This document shows, in pieces, positions 1 through 8,988 of a stretch of DNA of 64,000 nt. The notes beneath the pieces are model-generated. The model had not been told where the DNA came from, made no database searches, and worked only from the letters and a program-made list of their open reading frames with translations. Source of the stretch: Bacteroidota bacterium (GTDB taxonomy: Bacteria > Bacteroidota > Bacteroidia > Chitinophagales > LD1); the NCBI GenBank assembly GCA_016715625.1, contig JADJZU010000019.1, positions 6,552-70,551 on the forward strand. Direction: 5' to 3'. The stretch's first letter is position 1, and every line of letters begins with the position of its first letter. Made by a program: the position numbers and the translations under genes.

Positions 1-518
1 CCGTTCTTCCGTTTATTGCTTTTGCAGTAGTATATGCAGTTAACTATTTTAAAGCAAGTGGTGTAGAGGGTGTTCATCTCAATGATGTATTTCTGCCTTA
101 TCTCGGTTTTGTATTGCTGATGGTGCTAGTTTCATATTTCAGTATTGAAAACTCCGCCAAAATGTTGCTGGCATTTTCTGTGGCTGCGGCTGCTTGCATG
201 GTTGGCGGAATGATGACGAGCGGAAATACTTCGCTGTTGTTTTTCCTCAGTGGTGGTTTGTGGTGCTCGGTGATGTGGCCTTGCATTTTTGCACAAGCCA
301 TTAAAAACTTAGGCGAGCATACTTCACAGGCCAGTTCATTTTTAATTATGATGATTTTGGGTGGTGCAGTTATTCCTCCCTTTCAGGGTTGGCTGGCTGA
401 TGTTACCAGCATCAAAGTCTCTTACATCATTACACCGCTTTGCTTTGCTTACCTCGCCTACTACGGCTGGTGGGCGTTGAGGAATAATAAAGGGGAAGAG
501 GCGAAAGTGAGTCATTAA
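1..518 (+). CDS. MFS sugar transporter, C-terminal part (FucP/GluP-like)
   Basis: Only the C-terminal ~171 residues are present; the frame is open from base 3, so the gene starts left of the window. The protein is hydrophobic with about five membrane segments and ends in a short basic tail. The segment with PFQGWLADVTS and the pattern of short loops resemble the last helices of the FucP/GluP branch of the major facilitator superfamily, which imports sugars by proton symport through the inner membrane. The GH92 mannosidase starts 11 bases after the stop, so the two are probably co-transcribed and may serve uptake and release of the same glycan sugar; that substrate link is inference. Another MFS subfamily is possible because the N-terminal half is missing. 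Confidence 0.7.
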   Translation, partial: VLPFIAFAVVYAVNYFKASGVEGVHLNDVFLPYLGFVLLMVLVSYFSIENSAKMLLAFSVAAAACMVGGMMTSGNTSLLFFLSGGLWCSVMWPCIFAQAIKNLGEHTSQASSFLIMMILGGAVIPPFQGWLADVTSIKVSYIITPLCFAYLAYYGWWALRNNKGEEAKVSH

Positions 519-529
519 ATAAATGCGCT

Positions 530-2815
530 ATGAAAAAAATTCTTGTTGCCCTTCTCCTACCGTTCCAACTATTCTCTCAAACAAACCTGCCTGACCGGCA
601 GGCAGGCTTCACCCAATTCGTTGACCCGTTTATTGGCACTGATGGACATGGCCATACTTTCCCTGGAGCTACTGTTCCGTTTGGTATGATGCAGTTGAGC
701 CCCGATACACGACTCACGGGTTGGGATGGCTGCTCGGGGTACCATTATTCCGATAATCGCATTTACGGATTTTCGCACACGCACCTCAGTGGCACGGGCT
801 GTAGCGATTATGGCGATGTGATGCTGATGCCCACTGTGGGCAAGGTGCAACTCAGCAACAAAAAGTATTCTTCCACTTTCAAAAAGGAAAATGAAAAAGC
901 GAGTGCCGGGTATTATTCTGTTTTTCTGGATGATGCTAAAGTGAAAGTTGAACTCAGCACCACCACTCGGACCGGTTTGCACAAATACACTTTCCCAAAA
1001 ACAAATGCGGCCAATGTGATTCTTGACCTCACCCATCGTGATAAGGTAAGAGAGGGCGAAATCCGTATCGCGGGCAACAACGAAATTTCCGGTTATCGAA
1101 TTAGTTCTGCATGGGCGGGCAAACAAATGTTGTATTTCGTGATTCAGTTTTCAAAACCCTTTATACAATCGGGAACCGTAAAAGCCGGTGTGTTGAGTAA
1201 ACGTGCAAAACACGCCAATGGAAAATTACTGAAAGCATTTGTTCAGTTTGAAACAGAAGAAGGGGAAGTGATTTATGCTCGCGTGGGAATTTCAGCCGTG
1301 AGTGTGGAAGGTGCACGAAAAAATCTGGAAGCCGAACAACCCACTTACGATTTTGAAAAAGTAAAAGCTGATGCCGATAAATTTTGGAACAAAGAACTCG
1401 CTAAAATTGAAGTAGAGTCGAAAAATGAAGGTGACAAGCGCACTTTTTATACGGCCTTGTATCACTGCATGATTGCCCCCAACGTGTATCAGGATGTGGA
1501 TGGAAAATATCGCGGGCGCGATTTGCAAGTGCACGAAACCAAGGACTTTACTTACCACACCGTTTTCAGTTTGTGGGACACTTATCGCGCATTGCACCCG
1601 CTACTCACCATCATAGACCGCAAGCGAACTTCCGATTTCATCAACACCTTCACGACACAATACCAGCAGGGCGGTTTGCTGCCTGTGTGGGAGCTTTCTT
1701 CCAACGAAACTTTTTGCATGATTGGCTACCACGCCTTGCCGGTAATTACGGATGCCTATTTAAAAGGTGTTGAAGGCATCAACGCACAGCAGGCATTACA
1801 AGCCATGCGCAATAGTTCAGAGTCTGGCGAAAAAAAACTGCGAAGAATGAACGTATCGCGCACGCTGGTGGTGTTCGCTTCTTTATATCGCTACAAAAAA
1901 GGTATGAGTGGCTACTTTAAAAACGGATACATTAAACACAGTTTCATGAGCGGCTCTGTGGCCAAAACGCTGGAGTTTGCTTATGACGATTGGTGTTTGG
2001 CTCAAATGGCCAAAGCGATGGACAGCACTGCGGTGTATAACACTTACCTGAAACGCGCGGCTAACTACAGAAACATATACGACCCATCTACAGGTTTTAT
2101 GCGCGCGCGAACAAAACGTGGTTTTATAAAAGGGTTTGACCCTTACAAAGCCAGCCACACCGTGTATTGCGAAGCCAATGCGTGGCAGTATTCCAGCTAT
2201 GTGCCGCACGATGTTTCAGGTTTGGTCAAATTGGCCGGAGGCAAGGAGCGATACGGTCAATTTCTTGACTCGCTTTTTCAAACCTCTTCTTCGCTCAAAG
2301 GATTACTGGTGCAGGACATTTCGGGCTTGATTGGGCAGTATGCCCACGGCAACGAGCCCAGTCATCATGCTGCTTATTTATACAACTACGTTGGTCAGCC
2401 CTGGAAAGCACAAGCGATGTCGCGGAGAATTATGACAGAACTCTATACACCTAAACCAGATGGACTTCCCGGCAATGAAGACTGCGGACAAATGAGTGCC
2501 TGGTATGTATTCAGCGCCATTGGTTTTTATCCGGTTTGTCCCGGAAGCGACCATTATGCCATTGGCTCTCCGCTTTTCAAAAAGGCCACTATTCATTTAG
2601 AAAACGGAAAAGACTTCACGATTGAAGCAAGCAACAACTCTGCAAAAAATACTTACATCAACTCCGCAAAATTGAACGGAGCCAATTACACCAAAAGCTA
2701 TTTGCTGTATGACGATTTAAAAAATGGCGGAACGCTTCAATTAGAAATGAGCAACGAGCCGAACAAAAACTGGGGAAGCGGTGAGGGTGATGTGCCGGTG
2801 ACAAAAATTGATTGA
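530..2815 (+). CDS. GH92 family alpha-mannosidase, secreted
   Basis: A 761-residue protein with an N-terminal signal peptide (basic MKK, then hydrophobic ILVALLLPFQLFSQ). The mature protein opens with VDPFIGTDGHGHTFPGA and FGMMQLSPDT, the hallmark of glycoside hydrolase family 92. The C-terminal half has GNEDCGQMSAWYVFSAIGFY, the conserved acid-rich catalytic region. GH92 enzymes are calcium-dependent, inverting exo-alpha-mannosidases that trim N-glycans or mannans in the periplasm or at the cell surface. Length is normal for the family. A 21-bp dispersed palindrome (586-606) is translated in frame just after the signal peptide as LPDRQAG. It follows an MFS transporter by 11 bases. Linkage specificity cannot be read from the sequence. 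Confidence 0.93.
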   Translation: MKKILVALLLPFQLFSQTNLPDRQAGFTQFVDPFIGTDGHGHTFPGATVPFGMMQLSPDTRLTGWDGCSGYHYSDNRIYGFSHTHLSGTGCSDYGDVMLMPTVGKVQLSNKKYSSTFKKENEKASAGYYSVFLDDAKVKVELSTTTRTGLHKYTFPKTNAANVILDLTHRDKVREGEIRIAGNNEISGYRISSAWAGKQMLYFVIQFSKPFIQSGTVKAGVLSKRAKHANGKLLKAFVQFETEEGEVIYARVGISAVSVEGARKNLEAEQPTYDFEKVKADADKFWNKELAKIEVESKNEGDKRTFYTALYHCMIAPNVYQDVDGKYRGRDLQVHETKDFTYHTVFSLWDTYRALHPLLTIIDRKRTSDFINTFTTQYQQGGLLPVWELSSNETFCMIGYHALPVITDAYLKGVEGINAQQALQAMRNSSESGEKKLRRMNVSRTLVVFASLYRYKKGMSGYFKNGYIKHSFMSGSVAKTLEFAYDDWCLAQMAKAMDSTAVYNTYLKRAANYRNIYDPSTGFMRARTKRGFIKGFDPYKASHTVYCEANAWQYSSYVPHDVSGLVKLAGGKERYGQFLDSLFQTSSSLKGLLVQDISGLIGQYAHGNEPSHHAAYLYNYVGQPWKAQAMSRRIMTELYTPKPDGLPGNEDCGQMSAWYVFSAIGFYPVCPGSDHYAIGSPLFKKATIHLENGKDFTIEASNNSAKNTYINSAKLNGANYTKSYLLYDDLKNGGTLQLEMSNEPNKNWGSGEGDVPVTKID
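586..606. repeat. Short palindromic dispersed repeat inside the GH92 gene
   Basis: The arms CCTGCCTG (586-593) and CAGGCAGG (599-606) form a perfect 8-bp inverted repeat around ACCGG. It lies in frame between the signal peptide and the mature GH92 domain and adds the residues LPDRQAG. From memory, the same palindrome occurs in many copies in Bacteroidota genomes, mostly between genes. In the window I see only this copy. Confidence 0.6.
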
Positions 2816-2833
2816 CCTGCTTTCTGGCTTTGG

Positions 2834-3697
2834 TCATTCAGCCTTCGGCCCCGCTTTACTAATGTGATACTCCTTGTAATCTTCTTTAAACGTATCAATA
2901 ATACTTCTGTCGTTGGGGTCGGGGAGCAGGCGCACCCACACCATTAAGTAAAACCACAAATATGCACGGACAGAGTAAGTGATGAATGCCGGTGGTTTAG
3001 GTAAGCGAAACGTATTCAGCAACAAATCATCAAACAATGCGAAGTAAACCATGCGGCCCATTGGCTTCATCCAAATAGGATACCAACGCGAAGCAAACTC
3101 ATCGGCCAGCGATTCTACTACCGCTTTGCCGGCATCGGTGTAAGCAAAATTTTGTTGCTCAAAATTTTCGTAGAAGGTCATCGCTGCCTCTTCATCTTCG
3201 GGAAAATCTTTTATCAGCAACATGTCGCCCACCATTCTCCAAAACAAAAACAAGGCTCGTGTTTCTTTCTTACTAAAGATTGTTTTGCCGGTCAGGAATT
3301 GACTCATACGAAGCGGTTCGCACATCAGTGTGGCAAGCGTGTATAAATTCTGCTCATTATTAATGGGAAAATGCGCGTGAATTCTGTTCAGCTGATCGGC
3401 TACTTTCTTTCCTTCTTCATTGTTTCCATGCCTAAAGAACTCTCCAAAGAATAACAGGGTGTCGTTATTGCGTTTGCGGGCATTGGTGATAATGCCGCCT
3501 TTGCCTCCGCGATATAATACCTCCGCAATAGAAGGAATGGCCGCCTGCCGGGCAAACGCCACCGAAAATAGCGAGTGCGTAAAAATGGGTGTAGCATACC
3601 GCACTTCAAACGCCAGGTGATTGATTTCCTTGAAATCTTTTTCGGCCTCCAGCACAGCAATTCTTCTACGTGCCCAAAAAGGATTTTTCCAATTCAT
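2834..3697 (-). CDS. Oxygenase MpaB family protein (DUF2236)
   Basis: A 287-residue protein if started at the ATG at 3697; the upstream ATG at 3745 would leave one base to the divergent gene at 3747, so the internal start (MNWKNPFWARRR) is preferred. It resembles the MpaB/rubber-oxygenase catalytic family (DUF2236): an early hydrophobic part with TPIFTHSLFSVAFARQAA, then the FFRHGNNEEGKKVADQLNRI region followed by HAHFPI, which fits the conserved histidine helix of this haem-binding fold. Members include latex-clearing protein and the fungal MpaB oxygenase; most bacterial ones have no assigned substrate. It is convergent with GH92, with an 18-base gap, and divergent from the acyl-CoA dehydrogenase. 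The family call is moderately sure; the reaction is unknown. Confidence 0.65.
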   Translation of the reverse strand: MNWKNPFWARRRIAVLEAEKDFKEINHLAFEVRYATPIFTHSLFSVAFARQAAIPSIAEVLYRGGKGGIITNARKRNNDTLLFFGEFFRHGNNEEGKKVADQLNRIHAHFPINNEQNLYTLATLMCEPLRMSQFLTGKTIFSKKETRALFLFWRMVGDMLLIKDFPEDEEAAMTFYENFEQQNFAYTDAGKAVVESLADEFASRWYPIWMKPMGRMVYFALFDDLLLNTFRLPKPPAFITYSVRAYLWFYLMVWVRLLPDPNDRSIIDTFKEDYKEYHISKAGPKAE

Positions 3698-3746
3698 GAT
3701 TTCTAAAATAGTTTTTTGCTTCTTCACCTGATAATTTATTACCAAT

Positions 3747-4955
3747 ATGAATTTTAACCATTCTGCTAAAGCACTTGATTATATGCAGCGCGTGCAGCGC
3801 TTTATGGACGAGCACATCTTTCCGCTCGAAAGCGAAATGATGCAAACCTACGACCACGGCAATGCCGACTGGACCACCTGGAAACAAGACGAGCGCATAG
3901 AAGCACTGAAAGCCAAAGCTAAAGCGGAAGGTTTATGGAACCTGTTTCTGCCCGATGTGGGCGGGCTCAGCAATACCGAGTATGCTGCTGTGGCCGAAAT
4001 AACCGGACACTCCCTGCTGGCACCTGAAATATTTAACTGCAATGCGCCCGACACCGGCAACATGGAAGTGCTGTGGAAATACGGCAGCGAAGCACAAAAA
4101 GAACAGTGGCTGAAGCCCTTGCTCGATGGAACCATCCGCTCGGCATTTTGCATGACCGAACCCGATGTAGCCAGCAGCGATGCCACCAATATGCAGGCTA
4201 CTATCACACAAGATGGTAATGACGTAATCCTGAACGGCCGCAAATGGTGGAGCACCGGTATCGGCCATCCGCATTGCCGCGTGCTCATTTTTATGGGCCT
4301 GAGCGACCCTACCGCACACAAATATCAGCAACATAGCATGGTGTTGGTGCCGATAGATGCTGCCGGAGTAAAAATTGAAAGAATGCTGCCTGTGTTTGGC
4401 GGTTACGAACCACCGTTTGGGCATGGCGAAGTCAGTTTTAAAAACGTGCGCCTGCCCAAAGAAAATGTGATTGCCGGATTGGGTCGCGGATTTGAGATAG
4501 CACAAGGCCGCCTGGGCCCCGGCCGCATACACCACTGCATGCGCCTGATTGGCGCTGCCGAGCGCGCACTGAAGTTGATGATAGAGCGCAGTATGTCCCG
4601 AGTGGCATTTGGCAAACCCTTAGTGAACCTCGGAGGAAACCGCGACATCATTGCCAATGCACGTATAGACATTAACATGGCGCGCCTGCTGGTGCTTCAA
4701 ACGGCTTTTAAACTGGATACTGAAGGGGTGATGAGTGCTATCAGCGAAGTGAGCCAGATAAAAGTGGTGGTGCCCAATGTGGCAGCGCGTGTTATAGACC
4801 AAGCCATGCAAATACACGGTGGCCAGGGCATGAGTAACGATACTCCGCTGGCCGCACTCTATGCCTATGCCCGCATCCTGCGCTTAGCCGATGGACCCGA
4901 TGAGGTGCACCGCGGCTTAGTGGCTAAGTGGGAAGTAGCAAAGTATGGCAAGTAA
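3747..4955 (+). CDS. Acyl-CoA dehydrogenase, ACAD10/11-like
   Basis: A 402-residue flavoprotein of the acyl-CoA dehydrogenase family. Visible are the N-terminal helical domain (about 1-130), the FAD/substrate strand CMTEPDVASSDATN (about 133-146), the central beta domain with NGRKWWSTGI, and the C-terminal helical domain with QIHGGQGMSNDTPLA and LADGPDEVHR. The last motif fits ACAD10/11-type enzymes, which act on long-chain or 4-hydroxyacyl-CoA. In animals the ACAD11 polypeptide carries an N-terminal APH-like kinase; here an APH-like protein is encoded separately at 7195, 2.2 kb downstream, with the interrupted kinase gene between. That the two cooperate is inference. The start is the first ATG after the divergent MpaB-like gene. 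A 315-base gap holding array A follows. Confidence 0.92.
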   Translation: MNFNHSAKALDYMQRVQRFMDEHIFPLESEMMQTYDHGNADWTTWKQDERIEALKAKAKAEGLWNLFLPDVGGLSNTEYAAVAEITGHSLLAPEIFNCNAPDTGNMEVLWKYGSEAQKEQWLKPLLDGTIRSAFCMTEPDVASSDATNMQATITQDGNDVILNGRKWWSTGIGHPHCRVLIFMGLSDPTAHKYQQHSMVLVPIDAAGVKIERMLPVFGGYEPPFGHGEVSFKNVRLPKENVIAGLGRGFEIAQGRLGPGRIHHCMRLIGAAERALKLMIERSMSRVAFGKPLVNLGGNRDIIANARIDINMARLLVLQTAFKLDTEGVMSAISEVSQIKVVVPNVAARVIDQAMQIHGGQGMSNDTPLAALYAYARILRLADGPDEVHRGLVAKWEVAKYGK

Positions 4956-5003
4956 GGGTAGGTTTGTTTTATTGCCGTGCATGAAGCGTGGATCGGCTCA
5001 GAA

Positions 5004-5213
5004 TGTCAACAGATTACGTTACCGGAAGCAGGAACGTTTATAAATGTCAGCAAATGACGTTACAAGATCTTCCAACGTAAGTTGCTGACAGCCGCTTACG
5101 TTACAGAAAAGATGAACGTAGGCGGGTGTCAAAAAACAACGTTATAAAAACCTGAAACGTTCGCGGATGTCAATAACTGACGTTCCAAAAAACAACAACG
5201 TCATTTGGGGACA
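5004..5213. repeat. Array A: 41-bp periodic array of short inverted motifs
   Basis: Five full units and the edge of a sixth follow the pattern TG[T/A]CA-N7-ACGTT-N12-AACGT-N7 with an exact 41-bp period. TGTCA (TGACA in unit 3) starts at 5004, 5045, 5086, 5127 and 5168, with a weak GGACA at 5209. ACGTT starts at 5016, 5057, 5098, 5139 and 5180; AACGT at 5033, 5074, 5115, 5156 and 5197. ACGTT and AACGT are reverse complements, so each unit has a dyad, and dyad centres fall every 20.5 bp. The bases between motifs differ in every unit. The array fills the gap between two converging genes (3747-4955 and 5271-7073). It has no CRISPR-like long repeat and no open frame of note. I cannot name the family. 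Confidence 0.9.
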
Positions 5214-5270
5214 TTTACTTACTGTTTGGTTTCTCCCCCTACCGCTATAACGTGGAGGAGAGAAAGCACT

Positions 5271-7073
5271 TTACACCACCGGCAGTTGTATCTTAAAAAT
5301 ACTGCCTGTGGGTTGGTTGGCTTCTATCCAAATCTTACCCTGCATTTTTTCGATGATGTTTTTGACAGTAGATAAACCAATGCCGGTGCCGGCTGCACCG
5401 CTGCTGTTTTCTACCCTTTCAAACATTTGAAAGGCACGCTAGCGCTCTGCCTCCGGTATGCCCACTCCGTTATCGGCTACGGCTATCAGATAATGCTGCG
5501 GTGTTTTGGTGCAGCTGACCTCCACCGTTGGTGTAGCGCTGTTGTTATACTTAATGGCATTGGATACCAGATTCTGAAACACCTGCATCAGCTGCACCTC
5601 ATCGCCTATCACCATTGGTAAACTTTCAAAGCTTACCCCTGCATTTTTATCCTGGATAAGCTTCTGCAGATTGATCTTTACCTGCGATAGCACGGCAGAA
5701 AGCTGCACCGGTTTTTGTGCCGACTTTCCTTTTGCCGAATCCAGCATGCGGGTAATCATTTCATCCATGCGCTTGCTGCCGTCTACGGCAAAATGCAGAA
5801 ACATTTTTTCTTCTGCATTCAGCTTGTCGGTGAGTTTTGTTTCCAGCATTTGCATATACGTGGACACCATGCGCAGCGGCTCGCGGAGGTCGTGCGAGGT
5901 GGTATGGGCATAGGCCGACAGGTCCTGGTTGGTAGATTCCAGCTGCCGGGCGCGGGCATTCATTTCGCTGTTGATATGGCGCAAATTCTCGGCCTGCTCG
6001 CTCACCTGCTGTTGTTTTTCGCGCTCCAGCGAAAATGATTCATGCAGCAAGCTCGCTACCATCGAAAGGTCCGAGAGCCGCAGCTTCGAATTTTTTATTT
6101 CTGCCATCGCCTGCTTGTAATCTTCTTGCAGCAGTAATAACTCCACCGTCATTTCGGTTCGCTGCACCGTATCTAACTGTGCACCGTATTTGCGCAGCAG
6201 TCGCTGTGTTTCGGCATAGTGTTGTTCTGCCTCAGTGCGCTCACCGGTGTGGTAGTAATATTGAGTCAAGGCAAAATAAGAGGGCAACTTGCGATACTCA
6301 TTGCCTATGGTATTTCGAATACTTAATCCCTTCTGCAGCCATTCTTTGGCAAGCGTCCATTCATGGGCTTGCATGTATAAAAGACCTTTGTGATGGCAGG
6401 CAATAGCCATCAACTCGTTGGGCATGGGCTGCGAGGTATCGGCCAGCACCCGGTCAAAGTATAGATGGGCTTGCTCCGGCTGTTCTGTTTTAAAATAATA
6501 CAAGCCGAGTGAAGAGCGGCAATGGTACGTGAGCAAGGCATCCTGCTCGTCCTGTGCCCATTGGTAACATTGGTCGAGCATGTCTTTTTGCAAAGCACGC
6601 AGCCCCAGCTTGTCATAAATTTCGGAGAGATTAAAAATAGAGGTCCGGTAATACTCCTGAATATCCGAACTGCGCTCGGGCAGTGTTTCGGCAAAGTAGA
6701 TGGCCTCGAGGGTGTAGTGGTGCGCCTTGGCATGCTGGTTAATGCTGGAATAACTGAGGCCCATATTGTAAAGCACCTGCATGCGCATGTCTGCGCTCGA
6801 AGCCTCGGTAAGCGAATCGTAAGCCAGGTGCGCATACTCCAATCCTTTCATGTAATCAAAGTGAAGCAGGCGCGAGGCAGTGCTCAGGTTGAGATAAAGT
6901 TCGGCTATGAAGTTGGGATGTTGAATCTCCAGCGCCTGCTGCAAAGTAGCTATGGCCAGCGTTTCTGCCCGGGGGTCGCGCGCGGCCATCAGTTTATTGA
7001 GCTCTTCAATGGCTTGTGCTATATGAATGGTCTTTTCTTGCAATGTCATGGGCAGTGGCGTATGCCTGTGCAA
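5271..7073 (-). pseudogene. TPR sensor histidine kinase interrupted by an in-frame TAG
   Basis: The frame from 7073 is open for 544 residues, meets TAG at 5439-5441, and continues in the same frame to TAA at 5271-5273, a 600-residue protein in all. The first ~330 residues are TPR-like helical repeats; a coiled coil follows, then the H-box TTSHDLREPLRM, the N-box QNLVSNAIKYN and the G1 box ADNGVGI. After the TAG come RAFQMFERV (F-box) and GTGIGLSTVKNIIE (G2), so the stop cuts the ATP-binding domain. No membrane segment is seen, so it is probably cytosolic. A full-length paralogue lies at 57967-59778 (603 residues) and has Asp at the stop position. No response regulator is adjacent. Nonsense mutation, base-call error or readthrough are all possible. 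MTLQEK (7049) is an alternative start. Confidence 0.85.
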
Positions 7074-7194
7074 TTTCTGAAACTAATGATACAATGCAAA
7101 ATTTAAACGAGCTCCGTCTTTATTATGCTTCACAAAAACAGCCTGCCATTATCTATACACAAATTCGATATTCACGCTTTTAAAATTCAGCCCC

Positions 7195-8322
7195 ATGATA
7201 GACCAACCCGGTAGCCTCCGCGAAGCAGATCGTTTTAATGCTGAAGCCGTAAAGGCATTTGTGCAGCAGCAGGTGCCCGGTATTCAGGGGGATATGAAGG
7301 TGCGTCAGTTTAAGGGCGGAGCCAGTAATCTCACTTATCAGTTAGATTTTGAGAATGCGCGTTTTATACTGCGCACCTCACCGGCCGGCACCAAAGCCAA
7401 AAGCGCGCACGACATGGGTCGCGAGTATCGCATCATGCAGCAACTGAAGCCTGTGTTTTCTACCGTGCCCGATATGATTGCATTTTGCAAAGATGAAGGC
7501 CTGATAGGTCGTGAGTTTTACATCATGCAAAAACTCGAAGGGATTATTCCGCGCGCCAATCTCCCCAAAGGTTTGCAACTAAATGAAAGTGACGTGCGTT
7601 CGCTCTGCACCAACGTAATTGATAAGTTGGTGGAGCTACACAAGGTAAACTATACCCAAGCTGGTTTAGAGGATTTGGGCAAAGGAGCCGGCTATGTGCA
7701 GCGGCAAATCAACGGCTGGTGCGACCGATATGAAAAAGCCCGCACGCCCAATGTGCCTTCCTGCAAAAAGGTGATGGACTGGCTCAAGAGCAACATGCCG
7801 CAGGATGTGGCCACCTGCATTATTCATGGCGATTTCCGGTTCGATAATGTGGTGCTGGCTTCCGATGAACCCACGCGCGTGATTGGTGTGCTCGACTGGG
7901 AAATGGCTACGCTGGGCGATCCGCTCATGGACCTCGGCAACTCGCTGGCTTACTGGGTAGAAGCTGCCGACCCGCTGCCGTTGCGCATCACTCGCAGACA
8001 GCCCACGCACCTGAAAGGAATGCTAACGCGCCAGGAGGTAGTAAATTATTACTGTGATAAAATGGGCTTCGGGAAAATTGATTTTACGTTTTACCGCATT
8101 TATGGTCTTTTCCGTTTGGCGGTAATTGTGCAGCAGATTTACTATCGCTATTACCACCAACAAACCGACAATCCGCAGTTCAAAAATTTTAATCTGCTGG
8201 TGAGTTATCTTGACCTGTATTGTGAAGAACTATTGGCGAAATCATGGCTGGATAAATGGGCGCTTCTGCCGCGCAAAATGTCGCTGTATTTTCAATTTGC
8301 ACTTTCATCTATCCGTAAATAA
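7195..8322 (+). CDS. Phosphotransferase family protein (APH-like, ACAD10/11 N-domain type)
   Basis: A 375-residue kinase-fold protein of the aminoglycoside phosphotransferase/choline kinase superfamily. The glycine loop is FKGGASNLTY (about residues 42-51), the catalytic loop IIHGDFRFDNVVL (about 213-225) and the metal site LDWEMATLGDPLMDLG (about 239-254). This matches the group fused to, or encoded near, ACAD10/11-type acyl-CoA dehydrogenases, where the kinase is thought to phosphorylate 4-hydroxyacyl-CoA before its conversion to enoyl-CoA. An acyl-CoA dehydrogenase of that type is at 3747. The next gene starts immediately after the stop (TAAATG), so they are co-transcribed. It is not expected to give antibiotic resistance. 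Confidence 0.88.
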   Translation: MIDQPGSLREADRFNAEAVKAFVQQQVPGIQGDMKVRQFKGGASNLTYQLDFENARFILRTSPAGTKAKSAHDMGREYRIMQQLKPVFSTVPDMIAFCKDEGLIGREFYIMQKLEGIIPRANLPKGLQLNESDVRSLCTNVIDKLVELHKVNYTQAGLEDLGKGAGYVQRQINGWCDRYEKARTPNVPSCKKVMDWLKSNMPQDVATCIIHGDFRFDNVVLASDEPTRVIGVLDWEMATLGDPLMDLGNSLAYWVEAADPLPLRITRRQPTHLKGMLTRQEVVNYYCDKMGFGKIDFTFYRIYGLFRLAVIVQQIYYRYYHQQTDNPQFKNFNLLVSYLDLYCEELLAKSWLDKWALLPRKMSLYFQFALSSIRK

Positions 8323-8988
8323 ATGGCAAAACTTTATTTGGTGCGTCATGCACAAGCTTCATTTGGGTTAGACAACTACGATCAGCTTTCCGAACTGGGC
8401 ATGCAGCAAAGCACGCACATACCGAAGCATTTTTCGCAACCGCTGCAAGCCTTTTATCGGGGCGATATGAAACGGCACGAGCAAACGCTGTCGGGCAGTT
8501 TTCCCGAAAAAGAATTCACTGTAATGAAAGAGCTGAATGAGTTTGACCACGTGAATGTTTTAAAAACACACCGTCCCGAAATTACAGAGCGTGAAAAAGC
8601 GATACAACTGGTGATGAGTCAACCTGACCCGAAAAAGTTTATGGAAGAAGAATTTAAAACTGCCATGCTCAAATGGATGAATCATCGCGGGGATGATTAC
8701 AGCGAGCGCTTTGATAAGTTTGAAGAACGCTGTATGAACGAGTTGCACAGGATAACCGAACATGCCCGGTCCGAAAAGCAGAAAGAGATTGTGGCAGTTA
8801 CTTCGGGTGGCTTTATCTCGCTGGTGCTGATGAAACTGCTGCAGTTGCCACCGGAAAAAATGATTGAACTCAACATGAGCGTGGCTAATACATCAGTAAC
8901 CTGTCTACTCTTCAATCGCGAAAAAATTTCAATGAGTTATTTCAACAATTACAGCCACCTGCCCAAAGAGATGGTGACGTTCAGATAA
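8323..8988 (+). CDS. Histidine phosphatase family protein, second histidine missing
   Basis: A 221-residue protein opening with LYLVRHAQASFG, the RHG phosphohistidine motif of the phosphoglycerate mutase-like superfamily. The usual late motif VxSHGG is replaced by AVTSGGFISLVL, so the second catalytic histidine appears to be absent or moved. The ATG directly abuts the stop of the APH-like kinase gene, and this pairing suggests a role in the same acyl-CoA or lipid phosphate chemistry; that is inference. The stop abuts the stop of the converging SDR gene with no intergenic base. The family is clear, the substrate is not. Confidence 0.85.
   Translation: MAKLYLVRHAQASFGLDNYDQLSELGMQQSTHIPKHFSQPLQAFYRGDMKRHEQTLSGSFPEKEFTVMKELNEFDHVNVLKTHRPEITEREKAIQLVMSQPDPKKFMEEEFKTAMLKWMNHRGDDYSERFDKFEERCMNELHRITEHARSEKQKEIVAVTSGGFISLVLMKLLQLPPEKMIELNMSVANTSVTCLLFNREKISMSYFNNYSHLPKEMVTFR

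Noticed and set aside
5004..5213. Integron attC sites or XerCD dif sites
   Set aside because: attC sites need R-box pairs of the GTTRRRY type and a longer stem, and dif sites are 28 bp with two distinct 11-bp arms. Neither pattern is found.
7195..8322. Aminoglycoside resistance kinase
   Set aside because: Neighbours and motifs fit the ACAD10/11-type group; nothing points to resistance.
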